Shown here: piece after piece, positions 31,661-41,372 of the stretch
Layout: each line of letters begins with the position of its first letter
How positions within the stretch are numbered: position 1 is the first letter of the stretch
Assembly: GCA_944376195.1 (NCBI GenBank)
Contig: CALWBW010000013.1
Span: forward strand, 1-50,585
Reading direction: 5' to 3'
DNA: 50,585 nt
Source of the DNA: an uncultured Clostridia bacterium
GTDB taxonomy: Bacteria > Bacillota > Clostridia > Oscillospirales > QAMX01
Translations under genes and position numbers: made by a program
Notes under the pieces: model-generated
Seen by the model: only the letters and a program-made list of their open reading frames with translations
Told to the model about the DNA's origin: nothing
Database searches by the model: none

Positions 31661-31689
31661 TTGACAATTCATAGATTTTATACTATATT
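31661..31689 (+). promoter_or_regulatory. potABCD promoter with flanking inverted repeat
   Basis: TTGACA (31661-31666), 17 bp, TATATT (31684-31689). TATGAAT (31649-31655) and ATTCATA (31667-31673) form an inverted repeat around the -35 box, a possible operator. Confidence 0.7.
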
Positions 31690-31738
31690 TGAAATTATTA
31701 TGGGGAGTCATGCTACTCTTTGTCAGGAGGCGTGATAC

Positions 31739-32785
31739 ATGCAGAAAGAGCTCATAAGGCTCGAAAATGTCGTTAAAAATTTTGGGAGTACGGAAATCCT
31801 GAAAGGGATTAATTTATACATCAATGACAGCGAATTTTTAACGATTTTGGGGCCGAGCGGATGTGGTAAAACCACGACACTCAGAATTATCGGAGGGTTT
31901 GAAACGCCAACAAGCGGACGCGTGTGGTTTGACGGGCGCAATATTACGCAGGTGCCTCCGCATAAGCGTCAGGTGAATACGGTTTTTCAAAAGTATGCCC
32001 TTTTTATGCATATGAATGTGTATGAAAACGTTGCATTCGGATTGAAACTCAAAAAAACGCCGCGGGAAGAAGTGGATCGCAGAGTTCATGCGATGCTGGA
32101 TCTTGTGAATTTGAATGGGTATGGGTCCCGTGATGCCGCGAGCCTTTCCGGAGGGGAACAGCAGCGGGTTGCGATTGCCCGTGCGCTGATTAATCGTCCG
32201 AAAGTGCTTCTGCTGGATGAGCCGCTGGGAGCGCTGGATTTGAAATTGCGCAAGGAAATGCAGCTGGAATTGAAAAACATGCAGAAGCAATTGGGCATTA
32301 CGTTTATATATGTCACACACGACCAGGAAGAGGCGCTTACCATGAGCGACACGGTTGTGGTGATGAATCATGGCGTAATTCAGCAAATTGGGACGCCGAT
32401 TGATATTTATAACGAACCAAAAAATGCATTTGTGGCGGACTTTATTGGTCAAAGTAATATTATAAGCGGAACCATGCTGCGCGACCTCGAGGTGGAATTC
32501 GAGGACCGGCAGTTCCCGTGTGTGGACAGCGGGTTTGGGGAACGGACGCCGGTGGATGTTGTGGTGCGTCCGGAGGATGTGCAGCTTGTAGAGCCGGCGC
32601 GCGGGCAGCTCACCGGTGTAGTGGAGTCGGTGCTGTTCAAAGGCGTCCATTATGAAATGGTGGTAGATACTGGCTCGTTTAAATGGCTCGTCCAGTCGAC
32701 TGTGGCGGCGCCTGCCGGCAGTGAGACAGGGCTTTTCATTGCGCCTGATGCAATCCATATTATGAAAAAAGGCGGTGTGGTATGA
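31739..32785 (+). CDS. potA: Spermidine/putrescine ABC transporter ATPase PotA
   Basis: Powers import of polyamines. Walker [10 protein letters not shown], signature LSGGEQQR, Walker [12 protein letters not shown], and a C-terminal regulatory TOBE domain ([20 protein letters not shown]). 348 residues. First in potABCD; the stop overlaps potB's start (ATGA). Confidence 0.97.
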   Translation: MQKELIRLENVVKNFGSTEILKGINLYINDSEFLTILGPSGCGKTTTLRIIGGFETPTSGRVWFDGRNITQVPPHKRQVNTVFQKYALFMHMNVYENVAFGLKLKKTPREEVDRRVHAMLDLVNLNGYGSRDAASLSGGEQQRVAIARALINRPKVLLLDEPLGALDLKLRKEMQLELKNMQKQLGITFIYVTHDQEEALTMSDTVVVMNHGVIQQIGTPIDIYNEPKNAFVADFIGQSNIISGTMLRDLEVEFEDRQFPCVDSGFGERTPVDVVVRPEDVQLVEPARGQLTGVVESVLFKGVHYEMVVDTGSFKWLVQSTVAAPAGSETGLFIAPDAIHIMKKGGVV

Positions 32786-33690
32786 AAAACCGGATCCGCC
32801 GCGGAAAAACCGGGAAAGAGGAGTATGCTTTGCAGGTTGAGGGAATTGGTTCGCGCCGGTTCGCTCCCATGCTGGCGCTGCCATTCTCCGTGTATATGTT
32901 GATTTTCATTGCAGCGCCGCTTGTTTTAATTGTGCTCTATAGCGTCTGCGTGGATCCGCCCGGGGATATGTCGTTTACGCTTTCTCATTTTAAGCGGTTC
33001 TTTGATTTTGAGAATCCGGTTTATTTGCAGGTGCTTTGGCGCTCTTTTTATATCGCCGTGATCAGTACGGCCATCTGTCTGCTGATTGGGTATCCTATGG
33101 CCTATATTCTCTCGCGTATGAGACCGACGGTCAGAAATATTTTGAGCGTGTTGTTTATCCTGCCGATGTGGATGAATTTTCTTCTGCGTACGTATGCGTG
33201 GATGTCCCTTTTGGAAAACACCGGATTGATCAATACATTTTTAACGGCGATCGGTCTGCCGACTATGAATATCATGTATACACAGTGGGCGGTTGTGCTG
33301 GGAAATGTGTATAACTTTTTGCCTTTTATGATTTTGCCGATTTACAATGTATTGGTGAAAATTGATCCTGCTGTCGTGGAAGCAGCGCAGGACCTGGGGG
33401 CAAACGGCAGGCGGGTTTTTACAAAAATAATTCTCCCGCTCAGCGTACCGGGTGTCATCAGCGGAATCTCTATGACGTTTATGCCTGCCATTACGACATT
33501 TGTCATCTCCAAACTGTTGGGCGGCGGACAGTATACGCTCATTGGAGACTTGATAGAAAAACAGTATAAGGTGACCGGCGACTGGGGCTTTGGCTCCGTG
33601 ATGAGCGTGATTATTATGGTGTTAATCCTGCTCTGCATGAATTTGATGCCGTCCTCTTCCCGGGATCATGCGGGAGGTGGTTTGCTTTGA
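32782..33690 (+). CDS. potB: Spermidine/putrescine permease PotB
   Basis: About six membrane helices; the ABC-importer EAA loop is [17 protein letters not shown]. An N-terminal extension of 25 residues is basic. It pairs with PotC to form the membrane channel. The start overlaps potA; the stop overlaps the potC start. Confidence 0.95.
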   Translation: MKNRIRRGKTGKEEYALQVEGIGSRRFAPMLALPFSVYMLIFIAAPLVLIVLYSVCVDPPGDMSFTLSHFKRFFDFENPVYLQVLWRSFYIAVISTAICLLIGYPMAYILSRMRPTVRNILSVLFILPMWMNFLLRTYAWMSLLENTGLINTFLTAIGLPTMNIMYTQWAVVLGNVYNFLPFMILPIYNVLVKIDPAVVEAAQDLGANGRRVFTKIILPLSVPGVISGISMTFMPAITTFVISKLLGGGQYTLIGDLIEKQYKVTGDWGFGSVMSVIIMVLILLCMNLMPSSSRDHAGGGLL

Positions 33691-34514
33691 GAAAACATCC
33701 CCTTCTTCGTGGCTTATCCTGTTTTTACAGTGTGATTATCTTTGCTTTCCTATATGCGCCGATTGTAGTGTTGATTGTGTTTTCTTTTAATACACTGAAG
33801 TCGCGTGGAAAATGGGGCGGGTTTACGTTGGATTGGTACCGCTCCCTGTTTGAGAATGATACCATTATGAGCGCGCTTTCCAATACCCTGACGATTGCAC
33901 TGCTTTCTTCAACAATTGCCATACTGGTGGGAACGCTTGCGGCAATTGGTATTTTCTTTATGGGAAAGCGCTTGCGCCGCCTGCATATGAATATTGCGTA
34001 TCTGCCGGTATTAAATGCGGATATTGTGACCGGAATTTCGCTTTTGCTTGCATTTTCCGTACTTGGTATTCGGTTGGGGTACGTGTCTCTGCTTTTGGCG
34101 CATATTACTTTTAATATTCCCTATGTCATTCTTTCCGTTATGCCGAAATTGCAGCAATTGGAATGGCATACCTATGAGGCGGCGCTGGATCTTGGTGCTC
34201 CGCCTGTCAAGGCGTTTTGCAAAGCGGTGCTGCCGGAAATTATGCCGGGAATTGTTACGGGTTTTCTTTTGGCGTTTACACTTTCCATCGATGACTTTGT
34301 GATTTCCTATTTTACGGCCGGACCGGGTGTGTCCACCCTTTCCGTTACGATATACACAATGGCCAGAAAGGGAATCAAACCGGAGATCAATGCGCTTTCG
34401 GCCATCTTATTTGTGGTTGTGTTGGCGCTTTTGCTGATTATCAATTTCCGCAATAACGCTGCTCAGCAGCGAAAGGAAAATCAGCCGACTTTTCTGAGAA
34501 AAGAGGAAAAATAA
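33687..34514 (+). CDS. potC: Spermidine/putrescine permease PotC
   Basis: The second membrane subunit; EAA loop EAALDLGAPPVKAFCKAV. TTG start at 33687 overlaps the potB stop and follows GGGAGGTGG. 275 residues with six predicted membrane helices. Confidence 0.95.
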   Translation: MRKHPLLRGLSCFYSVIIFAFLYAPIVVLIVFSFNTLKSRGKWGGFTLDWYRSLFENDTIMSALSNTLTIALLSSTIAILVGTLAAIGIFFMGKRLRRLHMNIAYLPVLNADIVTGISLLLAFSVLGIRLGYVSLLLAHITFNIPYVILSVMPKLQQLEWHTYEAALDLGAPPVKAFCKAVLPEIMPGIVTGFLLAFTLSIDDFVISYFTAGPGVSTLSVTIYTMARKGIKPEINALSAILFVVVLALLLIINFRNNAAQQRKENQPTFLRKEEK

Positions 34515-34515
34515 A

Positions 34516-35571
34516 ATGAAAATGACTAGACGTTTTGTGGCGCTTTTGATGATTGCCGGTACATTTCTGTGCCTTTTCTCCGGATGCGCCGGAGAAGATC
34601 CCGACAAGAGAACGCTGACGGTGTTTAACTGGGGCGATTATATCGATGAGGAAGTGCTCCAAATTTTTGAGGAGGAGACGGGGATCGAGGTCGTTTACAG
34701 TATGTTTGAAACCAACGAGGACCTTTATACCAAAATCACGAGCCCTGGCGGTGACAGTTATGACGTGATTTTCCCATCTGATTATATTATTGAAAAGTTG
34801 ATCAGCGAGGATCTGCTGGCTGAAATCAACTATGAAAACGTACCGAATATTTCCCTGATCGATGAAAAATATCTGGATCTGCCCTTTGACCCGGAAAACC
34901 GTTATTCCGTCCCTTATATGTGGGGAACCGTGGGAATTGTCTATAATAAGTCGCTTGTCACGACAGAAATCGACAGTTGGTATGACTTGTGGGATGAGAC
35001 GTATTCTCGAAATCTTTTCATGATGGATTCCATGCGCGATTCGATCGGTGTTACGCTGAAGATGCTGGGATATTCCATGAATACCCGTGATATGGATGAG
35101 ATCAACGAGGCAATTGAGAAACTGAAAGAGCAAAAGCCACTTGTTTTGGCGTATACGGGCGACGAGGTAAAAGACAAAATGATTGCAGGGGAAGCGGCCC
35201 TTGCCGTACTTTACTCCGGTGATGCGGTAACTGTTATGGATGCAAATGAGGATCTGGCCTATGTTGTACCCAAAGAAGGCTCCAACATTTGGTTTGACAA
35301 TATGTGCATTCTTGCCAGTTCCAAGCACAAGACCGAGGCGGAAGAATTTATTAATTTCATGTGCCGCACGGACATTGCGGAAATGAACCGCGCTTACATC
35401 AACTATTCTTCTCCGCAAAAAGAAGTTTATGAAAATCTGCCGGACGAGATTAAAACCGATCCAGTGCAGTATCCGTCGGATGAAATCTATGAACAGTGCG
35501 AGGTGTATGAGGATCTGGGCGATTATACGCAGATCTATGACCAGCTCTGGACAGAAGTGATTGCCAGTTAA
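34516..35571 (+). CDS. potD: Polyamine-binding lipoprotein PotD
   Basis: Extracellular substrate-binding lipoprotein; lipobox FSGC (about residue 24). VFNWGDYIDEEVLQIFEEET is the classic PotD/PotF opening, with SYDVIFPSDYIIEKL, VPYMWGTVGIVYNKS and WYDLWDE typical later. 351 residues. Last in the operon, followed by a terminator. Confidence 0.96.
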   Translation: MKMTRRFVALLMIAGTFLCLFSGCAGEDPDKRTLTVFNWGDYIDEEVLQIFEEETGIEVVYSMFETNEDLYTKITSPGGDSYDVIFPSDYIIEKLISEDLLAEINYENVPNISLIDEKYLDLPFDPENRYSVPYMWGTVGIVYNKSLVTTEIDSWYDLWDETYSRNLFMMDSMRDSIGVTLKMLGYSMNTRDMDEINEAIEKLKEQKPLVLAYTGDEVKDKMIAGEAALAVLYSGDAVTVMDANEDLAYVVPKEGSNIWFDNMCILASSKHKTEAEEFINFMCRTDIAEMNRAYINYSSPQKEVYENLPDEIKTDPVQYPSDEIYEQCEVYEDLGDYTQIYDQLWTEVIAS

Positions 35572-35585
35572 GGGACCACCGATTG

Positions 35586-35624
35586 CGCGCCGTTACAGAA
35601 TTGTAACGGCGCGTATTTTTTTTG
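35586..35624 (+). terminator. potABCD terminator
   Basis: CGCGCCGTTACA (35586-35597) pairs with TGTAACGGCGCG (35602-35613), then TATTTTTTTT. Confidence 0.95.
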
Positions 35625-35642
35625 GCCTGGCGGGTCATGCTA
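35613..35642 (+). promoter_or_regulatory. Possible SigG promoter of the germination cluster
   Basis: GTATT (35613-35617), 18 bp, CATGCTA (35636-35642) resembles SigG consensus GHATR-18-CATWHTA with one mismatch in each box. It overlaps the potD terminator and leaves a very short leader. Confidence 0.35.
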
Positions 35643-35660
35643 GCCAAAAGAGGTGAGGAC

Positions 35661-37115
35661 ATGACAAACGCTGAAATTCAGAGCATGGCGCGCGGTTCAA
35701 CGCTTTCAGAAAATGAAACGCTTTTAAAGCGGATTTTTGATAAGGACAGCGTATTTAATCTCCGTTATGTGACGTCACGAAACGGAGAAAATCGATATTT
35801 TATCGCATATTTTGACGGGATGGTCAATAATCAAATCGTTGATTTAAATATTTTGCGTCCTCTGACGCTTTGTGAGCGCGACAGTACACCGTCTGATTTG
35901 GCCCAGCGGGTAATTACGACGGATACCTTTCGCATCACGGAGGACCTTGCACAGGCGTGTACCGCGATGATTCAGGGAGATACGCTGATTTTTACCGAGG
36001 GGTATCGGGAAATTGTTGCGGCGTCTTCAAAGGGGTTTCAAACGCGCAGTGTGGATGAGCCGGACTTTGAAAAAAATATTCGCGGACCAAGAGAGGGTTT
36101 TACAGAATCCATCATCACCAATACGGCACTTCTGCGCCGTTGTCTGGTATCTCCGGATTTAAAGCTGGATATGCAAAGTGTGACAACTTTTTCCGATCGA
36201 AAAATTTGTCTGTGTTATTTGGATACTTTAGTAGATCAGGCCGTATTGGAACGCTTACGCAAACGTTTGGCGCGGGTAGAAATGCAAACCATGCTTTCTG
36301 CAAATTATCTGGAAGAACGTATCCGGGATTCCCGTTATTCCCCGTTTAAAACCGTTGGGATGACGGAAAAACCCGATATTGCGGCAGCTAAAATTTTAGA
36401 AGGACGCATTGTGATTATAATTGACGGGACGCCGAGCGTCTTGACGGTGCCGTTCCTTTTTCTGGAATACTTTCAGTCGGGGAATGATTACTACTCCAAC
36501 TTTTGGCTGGGAAGCGCCCAAAGAATTTTGCGGCTTGTCGGTGTTTTTTTATCGGTTAGCGTTCCGGCAATTTATATTGCGCTTGTCTGTTTTCATCAGG
36601 AAATGATTCCGGTGAAATTATTGATGTCCATTGCGTCTTCTCGGGAGGGCGTACCTTTATCCGCAGTTTTGGAACTGTTTGTACTATTAGCGACGTTTGA
36701 ACTTCTGAATGAAGCGGGCGTTATGATGCCGCAGGGAATTGGAAATGCGCTTTCCACGGTGGGCGGTGTGGTAATTGGACAGGCTGCGGTGGATGCCAGG
36801 TTTATTTCCGCGCCCCTTGTGATTGTTGTGGCTTTTACGGGGTTAACGGATCTTTTGGTGCCCAAGATGAAAGAAGTAATGTTACTAATTCGCTTATTCC
36901 TTTTGGCGCTTTCCGCAATGGTAGGTCTTTATGGCTACATTATCGGCGTGTTTTTTGTATTGGCTTATTTGATTTCCATGAAGAGTTTTGGCGTTCCATA
37001 TACGTCCTTCCTGGCAACATGGAAATTACAAGATGTACGGGACACGGTGATTCGCGCGCCGATTTGGTTTTTGCATAAACCGAGCGTCCGGGAACATGAG
37101 GGCGGGAAAAGATGA
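35661..37115 (+). CDS. GerA-family spore germination protein (A subunit)
   Basis: The A component of a nutrient germinant receptor or a SpoVAF-like relative in the spore inner membrane. The soluble N-terminal domain runs to about residue 280; several membrane helices follow (LVGVFLSVSVPAIYIALVCF and others) with SREGVPLSAVLELFVLL and FELLNEAGVMMPQGIGNAL, hallmarks of the family. ATG 35661 has GAGGTGAGG; an upstream in-frame ATG at 35622 is in the terminator. Confidence 0.94.
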   Translation: MTNAEIQSMARGSTLSENETLLKRIFDKDSVFNLRYVTSRNGENRYFIAYFDGMVNNQIVDLNILRPLTLCERDSTPSDLAQRVITTDTFRITEDLAQACTAMIQGDTLIFTEGYREIVAASSKGFQTRSVDEPDFEKNIRGPREGFTESIITNTALLRRCLVSPDLKLDMQSVTTFSDRKICLCYLDTLVDQAVLERLRKRLARVEMQTMLSANYLEERIRDSRYSPFKTVGMTEKPDIAAAKILEGRIVIIIDGTPSVLTVPFLFLEYFQSGNDYYSNFWLGSAQRILRLVGVFLSVSVPAIYIALVCFHQEMIPVKLLMSIASSREGVPLSAVLELFVLLATFELLNEAGVMMPQGIGNALSTVGGVVIGQAAVDARFISAPLVIVVAFTGLTDLLVPKMKEVMLLIRLFLLALSAMVGLYGYIIGVFFVLAYLISMKSFGVPYTSFLATWKLQDVRDTVIRAPIWFLHKPSVREHEGGKR

Positions 37116-38233
37116 AAAAAATAGTGTTTCTTCTGATTACCTTTCTGTTTCTATGTCTTTTGAGTGGTTGTTGGAGCTACAGTGAGTTAAATGAACGGAC
37201 AATTGTGGCAGGCGCCGCAATTGACCGGTTGGAATCCGGAGAAATTTTATTGACGGCGGAGACGATTGACTTTACCGGCGGGGAATCGCCGGGCGCGGAA
37301 AGTGCAATTTTGACCGGAAAAGGTAGAAGTATAGCGGAAGCGGTCTATGATATCACGAACCAGTCCGGAAAGGAACTGTATTGGTATCATGCGACTTTGC
37401 TGATTTTAGACAACAAGTATGCAAAAGAGGGGATTCAGGAACTTTTGGATTTTCTTGTAAATCAATTGGAGATGCGTCTGACTTTGACATTGGCTGTTTC
37501 TCGATTGGAAACGGCGGCGGAAGTATTGCAGTTAGACGCCCATGGTTCCAACATTAAAAGTTTTGCGATTACGTCCATCATTCAGGAACAAAGTCGGTTT
37601 GGAAAAACGGTTCATTCTAATGCCTATCAGGTCATTAACCGGGCTATGGAGCCGGGAGTGGAATTTGCTTTGGCGCAAATTATGAGTGACGTTACAGAGA
37701 AAAACTTGTCCGTGGATGTAGCTGGTTGCGCCTTGTTTCGGGGAGATCGGTTGGTAGGTTGGCTGGACGATAAAGAAACAATCATGATGAAACTGCTTTT
37801 AAACAGCATGGAGGAGACAGAAATTGAATTCCTTGTTGATGAATCTCATATATCAGTTAAAACGGACGCCTGGAAAGTGCAGGTGCACCCGGAAATTGAG
37901 GGGGATGGTGCAACGATGCGGATTGCAGCGGAGGCGATGTATGAGGTGTTAATGCTCGACGGAAATCAAAATATGAATGATCCGGATACGGTTGCGCAGT
38001 TGGATACGGCATTGGGAGCTTATGTGAAGGAATGCGCACTTGATTTGATCAAGCGTTTGCAGGGATTATCCTGTGATGCGTTGGGATGGGGAAATATGAT
38101 TTGGCAAAAAGACCCTGCGGCCTACCGCGAATTTCTATCCTGGACGGACGTCTTTCAAACAATTCCGGTTGAATTGACCGTGACTCTGCAAAACCGGAGC
38201 AGTTCTTCCGGTATGCGGGTATCATTGGGTTAG
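37112..38233 (+). CDS. Ger(x)C family germination lipoprotein
   Basis: The C component of the receptor, a lipoprotein with lipobox LSGC (about residue 20) followed by WSYSELNERTIVAGAAIDR, a GerC hallmark. 373 residues. Overlaps the A gene by 4 bp, so translation is coupled. It binds on the outer face of the spore inner membrane. Confidence 0.92.
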   Translation: MKKIVFLLITFLFLCLLSGCWSYSELNERTIVAGAAIDRLESGEILLTAETIDFTGGESPGAESAILTGKGRSIAEAVYDITNQSGKELYWYHATLLILDNKYAKEGIQELLDFLVNQLEMRLTLTLAVSRLETAAEVLQLDAHGSNIKSFAITSIIQEQSRFGKTVHSNAYQVINRAMEPGVEFALAQIMSDVTEKNLSVDVAGCALFRGDRLVGWLDDKETIMMKLLLNSMEETEIEFLVDESHISVKTDAWKVQVHPEIEGDGATMRIAAEAMYEVLMLDGNQNMNDPDTVAQLDTALGAYVKECALDLIKRLQGLSCDALGWGNMIWQKDPAAYREFLSWTDVFQTIPVELTVTLQNRSSSSGMRVSLG

Positions 38234-38243
38234 TGAGGAAAAA

Positions 38244-39350
38244 ATGTATCGAACTATCAGTCCGAAAATTGCCTGTATTGTAATGGCGCTTTTTTATATG
38301 GCAAATTCCTATATTTTAGGAAATGACCGAATAGCGGAGAGAAATGCCTGGCTCTGTATTCTCTTATCTGCCATAGCATTTCTTCCGGTGTTTTTCTTGT
38401 TTTATCTGCTTATTAAGCGGTTTCCAGGGAAGAATTTATTTGAAATTGTGGAATGCATATTCGGTATCGGCACCCGGAGAGTAGTAGCATGCATCTATGC
38501 TGTGTATGGCGTATTTTTATTAAGCATGTCTTTTAACTGTTTTGCGCGATTTGTCAGCTCAAACGTATTGCCCGACACGCCGAAATATGTTATGGCGATT
38601 GCCATTGCCTTATGCGCTGCCTATCTGGTATATCAGGGCGCGGTTGTCATGGGAAAATGGGGAGCGTTTGTGCTGCCGGTCGTGGCGCTGTTTATCATGG
38701 TGTCACTTATAGGCTCTATCCCGTCTTTACAGATCCGCAATTTGTTTCCTATCGCGGAAGACAGCCGAAAAATTGCGTTTGGAACGTATCGATATCTCTC
38801 CTTTCCTTTTGGAGAGCCGATAATCCTTTTTTCACTTTTACCATGGGTCCGGGGAACAATGAAAATGCGGCATTGGCTGATTCCCTGGTTTGCGGCGGCG
38901 TTGGTACTTTCCATTTCATTTGCGCGGGATACAATGGTTTTGGGGGGCGCTCTTTCCGGAGCCTTGACATTTTCTACAAACTACGCGGACAGTATTACGG
39001 GGTATATCAATTTTGAACAGCGAACCGAGGTGGTGACTTCGCTGATTCCGGCGGCCGCAGGTATTATGGAATCTGCAGTGATTCTTCTTTTTATTTCCCA
39101 AGCATTTGACGCTATTTCCGGGAAACCTTGGATCAAAACAGGTATTTTGGCAGGTGGAGTAGTTGCCCTGGTGCTCTGCTTTACAATTTACGGAACACCG
39201 TCTGCACTGGAAACAAGATACCAGATTTGGCCCCTAATCTCGGTACCTTTGCAAGTTGTAATCCCTTTTGCGTGTCTTTGCGTGGCGTCTGCCAGAAACG
39301 GCCTGCGGCGAAAAATATTGGCGCGTCGCTTGAAAAGGCAGATCATGTAG
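38244..39350 (+). CDS. GerB-family germination permease
   Basis: An APC-superfamily-like membrane protein of about ten helices, 368 residues, opening SPKIACIVMALFYMANSYIL; the B component is thought to bind the germinant. Ribosome-binding site GTGAGGA is before ATG 38244. Order A-C-B is common in Clostridia. Confidence 0.9.
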   Translation: MYRTISPKIACIVMALFYMANSYILGNDRIAERNAWLCILLSAIAFLPVFFLFYLLIKRFPGKNLFEIVECIFGIGTRRVVACIYAVYGVFLLSMSFNCFARFVSSNVLPDTPKYVMAIAIALCAAYLVYQGAVVMGKWGAFVLPVVALFIMVSLIGSIPSLQIRNLFPIAEDSRKIAFGTYRYLSFPFGEPIILFSLLPWVRGTMKMRHWLIPWFAAALVLSISFARDTMVLGGALSGALTFSTNYADSITGYINFEQRTEVVTSLIPAAAGIMESAVILLFISQAFDAISGKPWIKTGILAGGVVALVLCFTIYGTPSALETRYQIWPLISVPLQVVIPFACLCVASARNGLRRKILARRLKRQIM

Positions 39351-39358
39351 TGTATAAT
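39330..39358 (+). promoter_or_regulatory. Promoter of the site-2 protease-scp block
   Basis: TTGAAA (39330-39335), 17 bp, TATAAT (39353-39358), inside the end of the gerB-type gene. This gives the housekeeping block a vegetative start. Confidence 0.8.
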
Positions 39359-39405
39359 ATAACATTATTATGCGCTTTATTTGCGCGTGCATCGGGAGTT
39401 TTATC

Positions 39406-40041
39406 TTGTTGAATACGAATATTTGGGAATTGCTGATTACCATACCGGCAGTTTTGCTTGCGTTGACTTTTCATGAGGCGGCGCATGGATTTGTGGCGTA
39501 CCGGCTGGGCGATACGACTGCTCGGGATTGTGGCCGCCTTACTTTGAACCCTTTCCGGCATCTGGATTTGCTGGGGCTGGTTTGCATGGTGGTTTTGCGT
39601 TTTGGATGGGCAAAACCGGTTCCCGTCGACCCGCGCCGCTTTCGCCACCCGCGGCGCGATATGGCGCTGGTGGCGGCGGCGGGACCTTTGATGAATGTCA
39701 TATTAAGCTTTTTCTGTATTTTGTTTTATTATCTCTTTGCGCTCTATTTTCCAGACTCTGCATTTGCTAATGCAATGGGCGAGTTTTTTGTTGTTTTGGC
39801 AATCCTGAGCGTCGGTTTTGCGGTTTTCAATTTGATTCCGCTGCCTCCGCTTGACGGATCTCGGATTCTCAGTGTGTTTTTACCGCCAAAATGGAACTAT
39901 ATGCTTGTGCGATATGAGCGTTACATCCAGCTTGCACTGATTTTGCTTTTATGGACCGGCGTCTTATCCGCCCCGTTGTCTGTGGCAAGAGGTTATGTAT
40001 TAAACGGGATTGAGGATTTGGTTAGATGGATGGTACTATAA
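39406..40041 (+). CDS. Site-2 protease (M50 family) membrane metalloprotease
   Basis: Zinc motif HEAAH (residues 23-27) in the first helix and the third ligand region PLPPLDGSRIL. Four or more helices, about 212 residues. The protease acts within the membrane. TTG 39406 follows GGGAG by 7 nt; the ATG at 39370 would be 5 nt from the predicted transcript start and has no binding site. It overlaps scpA by 16 nt. Confidence 0.88.
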   Translation: MLNTNIWELLITIPAVLLALTFHEAAHGFVAYRLGDTTARDCGRLTLNPFRHLDLLGLVCMVVLRFGWAKPVPVDPRRFRHPRRDMALVAAAGPLMNVILSFFCILFYYLFALYFPDSAFANAMGEFFVVLAILSVGFAVFNLIPLPPLDGSRILSVFLPPKWNYMLVRYERYIQLALILLLWTGVLSAPLSVARGYVLNGIEDLVRWMVL

Positions 40042-40742
40042 CGTTCAAGTTGGATTCTTTTGAGGGTCCGCTGGATTTGCTATTGCAGCTGGTTTCTGCA
40101 AACCGCGTGGATATTATGGATATTCCGGTCGCGTTAATATTGGAGCAGTATCTTGCGGTGTTGGACCGTATTTTGCAGGAGAACCTGGAAAACGCCTGCG
40201 ATTTTGTCGCGATGGCGGCAAGGCTTGTTTACATAAAAACAAGATTGCTGCTTCCCAAGCCGGAAAAGGAAGAGGAAGATCCGCGCGCTTCTTTGACGCA
40301 GAGTTTGCTCGTCTACAAAAAGGTAAAGGATGCCGCGCCTTTTTTCTCGCAGAAAATCCAAGCCGGCCGAGATTGTTTTACCAAAACGCCTGAACCTCTG
40401 CGCGCTGCCGTGATTCAATATCGTCACAAACCGGACGATCTTTGTCGGGCGGCGAAAAACGTCCTGGAGCGGGCGCGGCGAAAAATGCCGCCGTCTGTCT
40501 CTGCGTTTGATGGAATTGTTGGATTTGAACCGGCGCCTGTAGAAGAAAAGATTGCACGCATTCTGGACATGCTTTCCGTCCAGGGGAGTGTTGCGGCACG
40601 CAGTTTATATCGCCAGGTGCATTCGCGTTCGGAGTTGGTCGCTGTGTTTTTGGCGCTTTTGGAATTGATGGCAAACCATCGTGTGAGTGTGGAAGATACG
40701 CCGGATGGCGTAATGGTATTTGAAGGCGGAGAGGAGCCTTAA
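40026..40742 (+). CDS. scpA: Segregation and condensation protein A
   Basis: The kleisin subunit of SMC-ScpAB condensin. The N-terminus (FKLDSFEGPLDLLLQLV) binds SMC's neck; the C-terminal winged helix (VQGSVAARSLYRQVHSRSEL) binds the SMC head. 238 residues. Overlaps the previous gene and directly precedes scpB. Confidence 0.95.
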   Translation: MDGTITFKLDSFEGPLDLLLQLVSANRVDIMDIPVALILEQYLAVLDRILQENLENACDFVAMAARLVYIKTRLLLPKPEKEEEDPRASLTQSLLVYKKVKDAAPFFSQKIQAGRDCFTKTPEPLRAAVIQYRHKPDDLCRAAKNVLERARRKMPPSVSAFDGIVGFEPAPVEEKIARILDMLSVQGSVAARSLYRQVHSRSELVAVFLALLELMANHRVSVEDTPDGVMVFEGGEEP

Positions 40743-40745
40743 ACC

Positions 40746-41372
40746 GTGTCGGAGCTTTGTAATGTAATCGAGGCCATTCTCTTTGCGGCGGGAGATCCTG
40801 TGCCGCTGACCCGCCTGTGTGAAGGCGCGTCCTGCGGAGAGGAAGAACTGCGCGGCGCGCTTGACGAATTGGAGGGGTACTATCGCTATGAACGCAGAGG
40901 AATTCGATTGGTTCGAGTTCAGGGAACTGCGCAGCTGGTGAGTGCACCCGAGTATGCCGATTCCATTCGAGCGGCTCTTGAAATGCGGCGTACGCCTGCT
41001 TTGTCACAGCCGTCTTTGGAAGTGCTTGCAATCATTGCGGCAAATCAGCCGACGACCCGCACTTATATTGAGCAGGTACGCGGCGTGGACAGCTCCTATA
41101 CTGTCGGTGTTTTAATGGATAAGGGCATTGTAGAGGAAGCCGGAAGACTGGATGTTCCCGGCCGTCCCATGCTTTTACGTACGACGCCGGAATTTTTGCG
41201 TATATTCGGTGTTTCTTCTTATGAAGAACTTGCCAATCTGCCGGAAATTCGTGCTTTAAAAGCAGAAGAGCCGGATCATGGGTCTGCTTCCCCGGAAACG
41301 GAACATACCGGTGAAAAAATGGCTTGTGATCCCGACTCCTCATCGGAAAAAAGCTCCGGAGGTTCTCTGTGA
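40746..41372 (+). CDS. scpB: Segregation and condensation protein B
   Basis: The ScpB dimer binds ScpA. Two winged-helix domains with the opening CNVIEAILFAAGDPVPLTRL and LAIIAANQPTTRTYIEQVRG. GTG start 3 nt after scpA. The C-terminal tail beyond residue 165 is low-complexity, and longer than in many homologues. Confidence 0.94.
   Translation: MSELCNVIEAILFAAGDPVPLTRLCEGASCGEEELRGALDELEGYYRYERRGIRLVRVQGTAQLVSAPEYADSIRAALEMRRTPALSQPSLEVLAIIAANQPTTRTYIEQVRGVDSSYTVGVLMDKGIVEEAGRLDVPGRPMLLRTTPEFLRIFGVSSYEELANLPEIRALKAEEPDHGSASPETEHTGEKMACDPDSSSEKSSGGSL

Noticed and set aside
31590-31738. Riboswitch before potABCD
   Set aside because: The leader after the promoter is only about 45 nt, too short for a riboswitch with an expression platform.
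31838-32884. 348-residue frame opposite potA/potB
   Set aside because: Antisense to clearly real genes, with no recognisable motif or ribosome-binding site.
34441-35418. 325-residue frame opposite potD
   Set aside because: Antisense shadow; potD is complete and conserved.
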